Of a stretch of 64,000 nt of DNA, positions 62,294 through 64,000 are shown piece by piece. The number at the start of each line of letters is the position of its first letter. Position 1 is the stretch's first letter. The translations under genes were made by a program, and so were the position numbers. Origin of the DNA: Rubellimicrobium sp. (lineage in GTDB: Bacteria; Pseudomonadota; Alphaproteobacteria; Rhodobacterales; Rhodobacteraceae); the NCBI GenBank assembly GCA_019454835.1, contig JACFNP010000002.1, positions 39,847 to 103,846 on the forward strand, in the 5' to 3' direction. The notes below the pieces were generated by a model. That model was not told the origin of the DNA. It did not search any database and saw only the letters and a list, made by a program, of their open reading frames with translations.

Positions 62294-62308
62294 CTCAAAC
62301 CGGGACCG

Positions 62309-63595
62309 TCAGTCCTCGAGCAGATCCTCGAGGTCGTCCTGCAGACCGGCAAGCGCCGTATTGGCGTCGCTCGATCCCGAGATCACGCTGTGGACGGCGG
62401 TGAAGAACAGGGTCGAGACCTCGTTGTAATCCGCGCCCACCGGCGCCGAGGGGCGCGGCACGGCGTTGAGGAACACGTCCTGCCAGCGCGCCATGTAGGG
62501 ATTGGCTTCCAGCACGTCGGCATCTTCGTAGAGCGACTGGATCGTCGGCAGGTTGCCCTCGTTGATGGCGCGCTGCTTCTGGGCCTCGGCGGAACCCATG
62601 TAGATCGCAAGGCTGATCGCCGCCTCCTGGCGCGGGCTGTAGCGCGAGACGGCGATGTTCCAGCCGCCCAGCGTGGCGGCGGAGGCGCCGTCAGGCCCCG
62701 GCCCGGCGGGCAGCGGCGCCACGTCGAACAGGCCCTTCACCGCCGAATCGTCGCCGTTGCCCAGCAGGTAGGCATAGGGCCAGTTGCGCATGAAGACCGA
62801 GTTGCCGGTCTGCCAGACGCCGCGCGATTCTTCCTCCATGTAGGCGAGCACGCCTTCGGGGCTGATCGTGCCGACCCAGCCCGCCGCCATTTCCAGCGCC
62901 GCCGCCGCGTTCGGGTTGTTGATGGAGATGGTTCCGTCGGCCTCGACGATCTGGCCGCCGCCCCAGGACTTTACCCATTCGAGCGCGTCGCAGGTCAGGC
63001 CCTCGTAGGCGTTGCCCTGAAAGACGAAACCCCAGATGTCGGCGTTGCCGTCGGCGCGTTCGCCGTCCATGATCCGCGCGGCGGTCTCGGTCAACTCGTC
63101 CCAGGTGGTCGGCACTTCGGCGTCGTATTTTTCCAGCAGGTCGGTGCGGTAATAGAGCGCGGGCGCGTCGGTGAAGATCGGCAGCGCGACAAGGCGGCCG
63201 TCCACGGTCTGCGACTCGATGATCGAGGGGAAGTTGGCGTCGATCAGCCCGGCTTCCTGTGCGGCGGCGGTCAGGTCGACGAAATGGTCGGCCAGTTGCG
63301 GCGCCCAGATCACGTCGGTCTGGTAGAGGTCGATATCGCCGTTCTGCGCGGCCAGCCACAGCCGGTACTGGCCGAACTGGTCGGTGGTCGATGCGGGCAT
63401 CGGCACGAGCACGGCGGTGTTGCCGGTGGCTTCTTCCCAGGGCGCGACCAGCGCCTCGAAATTGGCGACGGCATTGCCGACCGCGCCCGAGACCACGGTG
63501 ACCTCGATGCCTTCGGCGAACACGGCATTGCCGGCTACCGCCAGTGCAGCAAGCGCCACCGACCGCAACGCGGCCGACCTGATTTTGTCAGTCAT
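62309..63595 (-). CDS. ABC sugar transporter solute-binding protein, family 1
   Basis: 428 residues. Sec signal peptide SAALRSVALAALAVAGNAVFA (cleavage near 27), then IEVTVVSGAVGNAVANFEALVAPWEEATGNTAVLVPMPAS, DLYQTDVIWAPQLADHFVDLT, YRTDLLEKYDAEVPTTWDEL and GGWNIAVSRYSPRQEAAISLAIYM, typical of maltose/trehalose-type periplasmic binding proteins. First gene of the sugar-uptake operon, with a LacI-type operator about 80 bases upstream. Confidence 0.92.
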   Translation of the reverse strand: MTDKIRSAALRSVALAALAVAGNAVFAEGIEVTVVSGAVGNAVANFEALVAPWEEATGNTAVLVPMPASTTDQFGQYRLWLAAQNGDIDLYQTDVIWAPQLADHFVDLTAAAQEAGLIDANFPSIIESQTVDGRLVALPIFTDAPALYYRTDLLEKYDAEVPTTWDELTETAARIMDGERADGNADIWGFVFQGNAYEGLTCDALEWVKSWGGGQIVEADGTISINNPNAAAALEMAAGWVGTISPEGVLAYMEEESRGVWQTGNSVFMRNWPYAYLLGNGDDSAVKGLFDVAPLPAGPGPDGASAATLGGWNIAVSRYSPRQEAAISLAIYMGSAEAQKQRAINEGNLPTIQSLYEDADVLEANPYMARWQDVFLNAVPRPSAPVGADYNEVSTLFFTAVHSVISGSSDANTALAGLQDDLEDLLED

Positions 63596-63676
63596 GTAAT
63601 CCTCCCGAAATGGCCGGCTGTTGGTCGCCGGTTCCCTGGCCCCGGTGCGCCGGACGCAGCCGGGGGATGTGTAGCG

Positions 63677-63690
63677 TGATAGCGCTATCA
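63677..63690. promoter_or_regulatory. LacI-family operator TGATAGCGCTATCA
   Basis: A perfect 14-base palindrome with central CG, the usual LacI/GalR half-site geometry, 82 bases before the binding-protein ATG. The regulator is not in the window. Confidence 0.75.
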
Positions 63691-63738
63691 CCCCGGTCGC
63701 GTCAACCTGTCGCATGAAGGGGGGTGCCGGGGGGTGGC

Positions 63739-63826
63739 CGTCATTGCGAGGAGCCGCAGGCGACGAAGCAACCCCGATGTTGCGCGCAAGCGGTCGGGGT
63801 TGCTTCGGCTGCGCCTCGCAATGACG
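63739..63826. repeat. CGTCATTGCGAGG palindromic repeat, copy 21
   Basis: Reverse-spacer core (spacer TGTTGCGCGCAAGCGG). First of three tandem copies reaching the window edge. Confidence 0.95.
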
Positions 63827-63837
63827 GTTGCTCATCT

Positions 63838-63925
63838 CGTCATTGCGAGGAGCCGAAGGCGACGTGGCAATCCATGCTGCGCCCGCGCGCCCGGTGTGGA
63901 TTGCTTCACTGCGTTCGCAATGACG
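63838..63925. repeat. CGTCATTGCGAGG palindromic repeat, copy 22 (GCAATCC core)
   Basis: GCAATCCATGCTGCG...GTGTGGATTGC core. Right arm ends CGTTCGCAATGACG, like the left arm of copy 12. Confidence 0.94.
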
Positions 63926-63933
63926 AGACCCCC

Positions 63934-64000
63934 CGTCATTGCGATGAGCCGCAGGCGACGAAGCAACCCAGTCCGTTCGCTTTATGTGATAAGCGGGTTG
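63934..64000. repeat. CGTCATTGCGATGAG palindromic repeat, copy 23 (cut by window end)
   Basis: Left arm and GCAACCC core present. Spacer CGTTCGCTTTATGTGATAAG differs from all others. The right arm is outside the window. Confidence 0.85.

Overview
The window is GC-rich DNA (long G+C-only runs, strong third-position G/C) from an alphaproteobacterium, most likely a member of the Rhodobacteraceae/Paracoccaceae. The phaZ-phaC-phaP-phaR block with PhaR-type operators, the aerobic-type cob gene order (cobW-cobN-cobH-cobI-cobJ-cobK-cobL-cobE-cobM-cobB-cobA-cobF), GlcNAc-kinase-type sugar uptake and the tRNA-Tyr/rlmB pair all fit that family. No plasmid, phage or transposase gene is visible.

Layout. 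(1) 1-8 kb: the 5' end of a CocE/NonD-type hydrolase leaving the window, a TMADH-like flavoprotein overlapping an MttB-family methyltransferase, a lone fliG, a LuxR-type solo regulator, an HSL-type esterase and a ComJ-like protein. (2) 8.2-21 kb: a LysR regulator divergent from a catabolic/uptake cluster (Tat-exported family-5 solute-binding protein, ADP-forming acyl-CoA ligase, double hot-dog dehydratase, two permeases, fused ATPases, acetoacetyl-CoA synthetase-like ligase), closed by a second MttB-family gene on the other strand. (3) 21.4-37.3 kb: cobalamin region with two cobalamin riboswitches, an NnrS-family membrane protein, cobO, a DUF1636-type protein, cobW and most corrin-ring genes. 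(4) 37.3-44.2 kb: tRNA-Tyr, rlmB, a glutathione transferase, a SulP transporter, 6-phosphogluconate dehydrogenase and a lytic transglycosylase. (5) 44.4-49.6 kb: polyhydroxyalkanoate genes and a small conserved protein. (6) 49.6-57.9 kb: class III aminotransferase, a 1011-residue single-span protein with GspL-like and PilP/GspC-like ends, a SIMPL protein, metY, a glycosyltransferase-like protein and an orphan HicB. (7) 58.2-63.6 kb: an ABC sugar importer with a GlcNAc-type kinase behind a LacI-family palindrome.

Two things stand out. First, the cobalamin genes carry a dense group of lesions (single-base deletions in cobN, cobI and cobM, in-frame TAG codons in cobI and cobJ, and an apparent pair of compensating indels in cobA), whereas I saw none in the roughly 50 kb around them. 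This is either decay of the pathway in progress or a locally poor assembly. Second, the intergenic spaces are filled with a modular palindromic repeat family: 23 core copies (about one per 2.8 kb). Several are nested inside further inverted arms and next to two other repeat families. One copy lies between a riboswitch-proximal start codon and the NnrS reading frame, and another encodes the C-terminus of CobF.

All calls come from reading the sequence and remembered family features; no database search was run.
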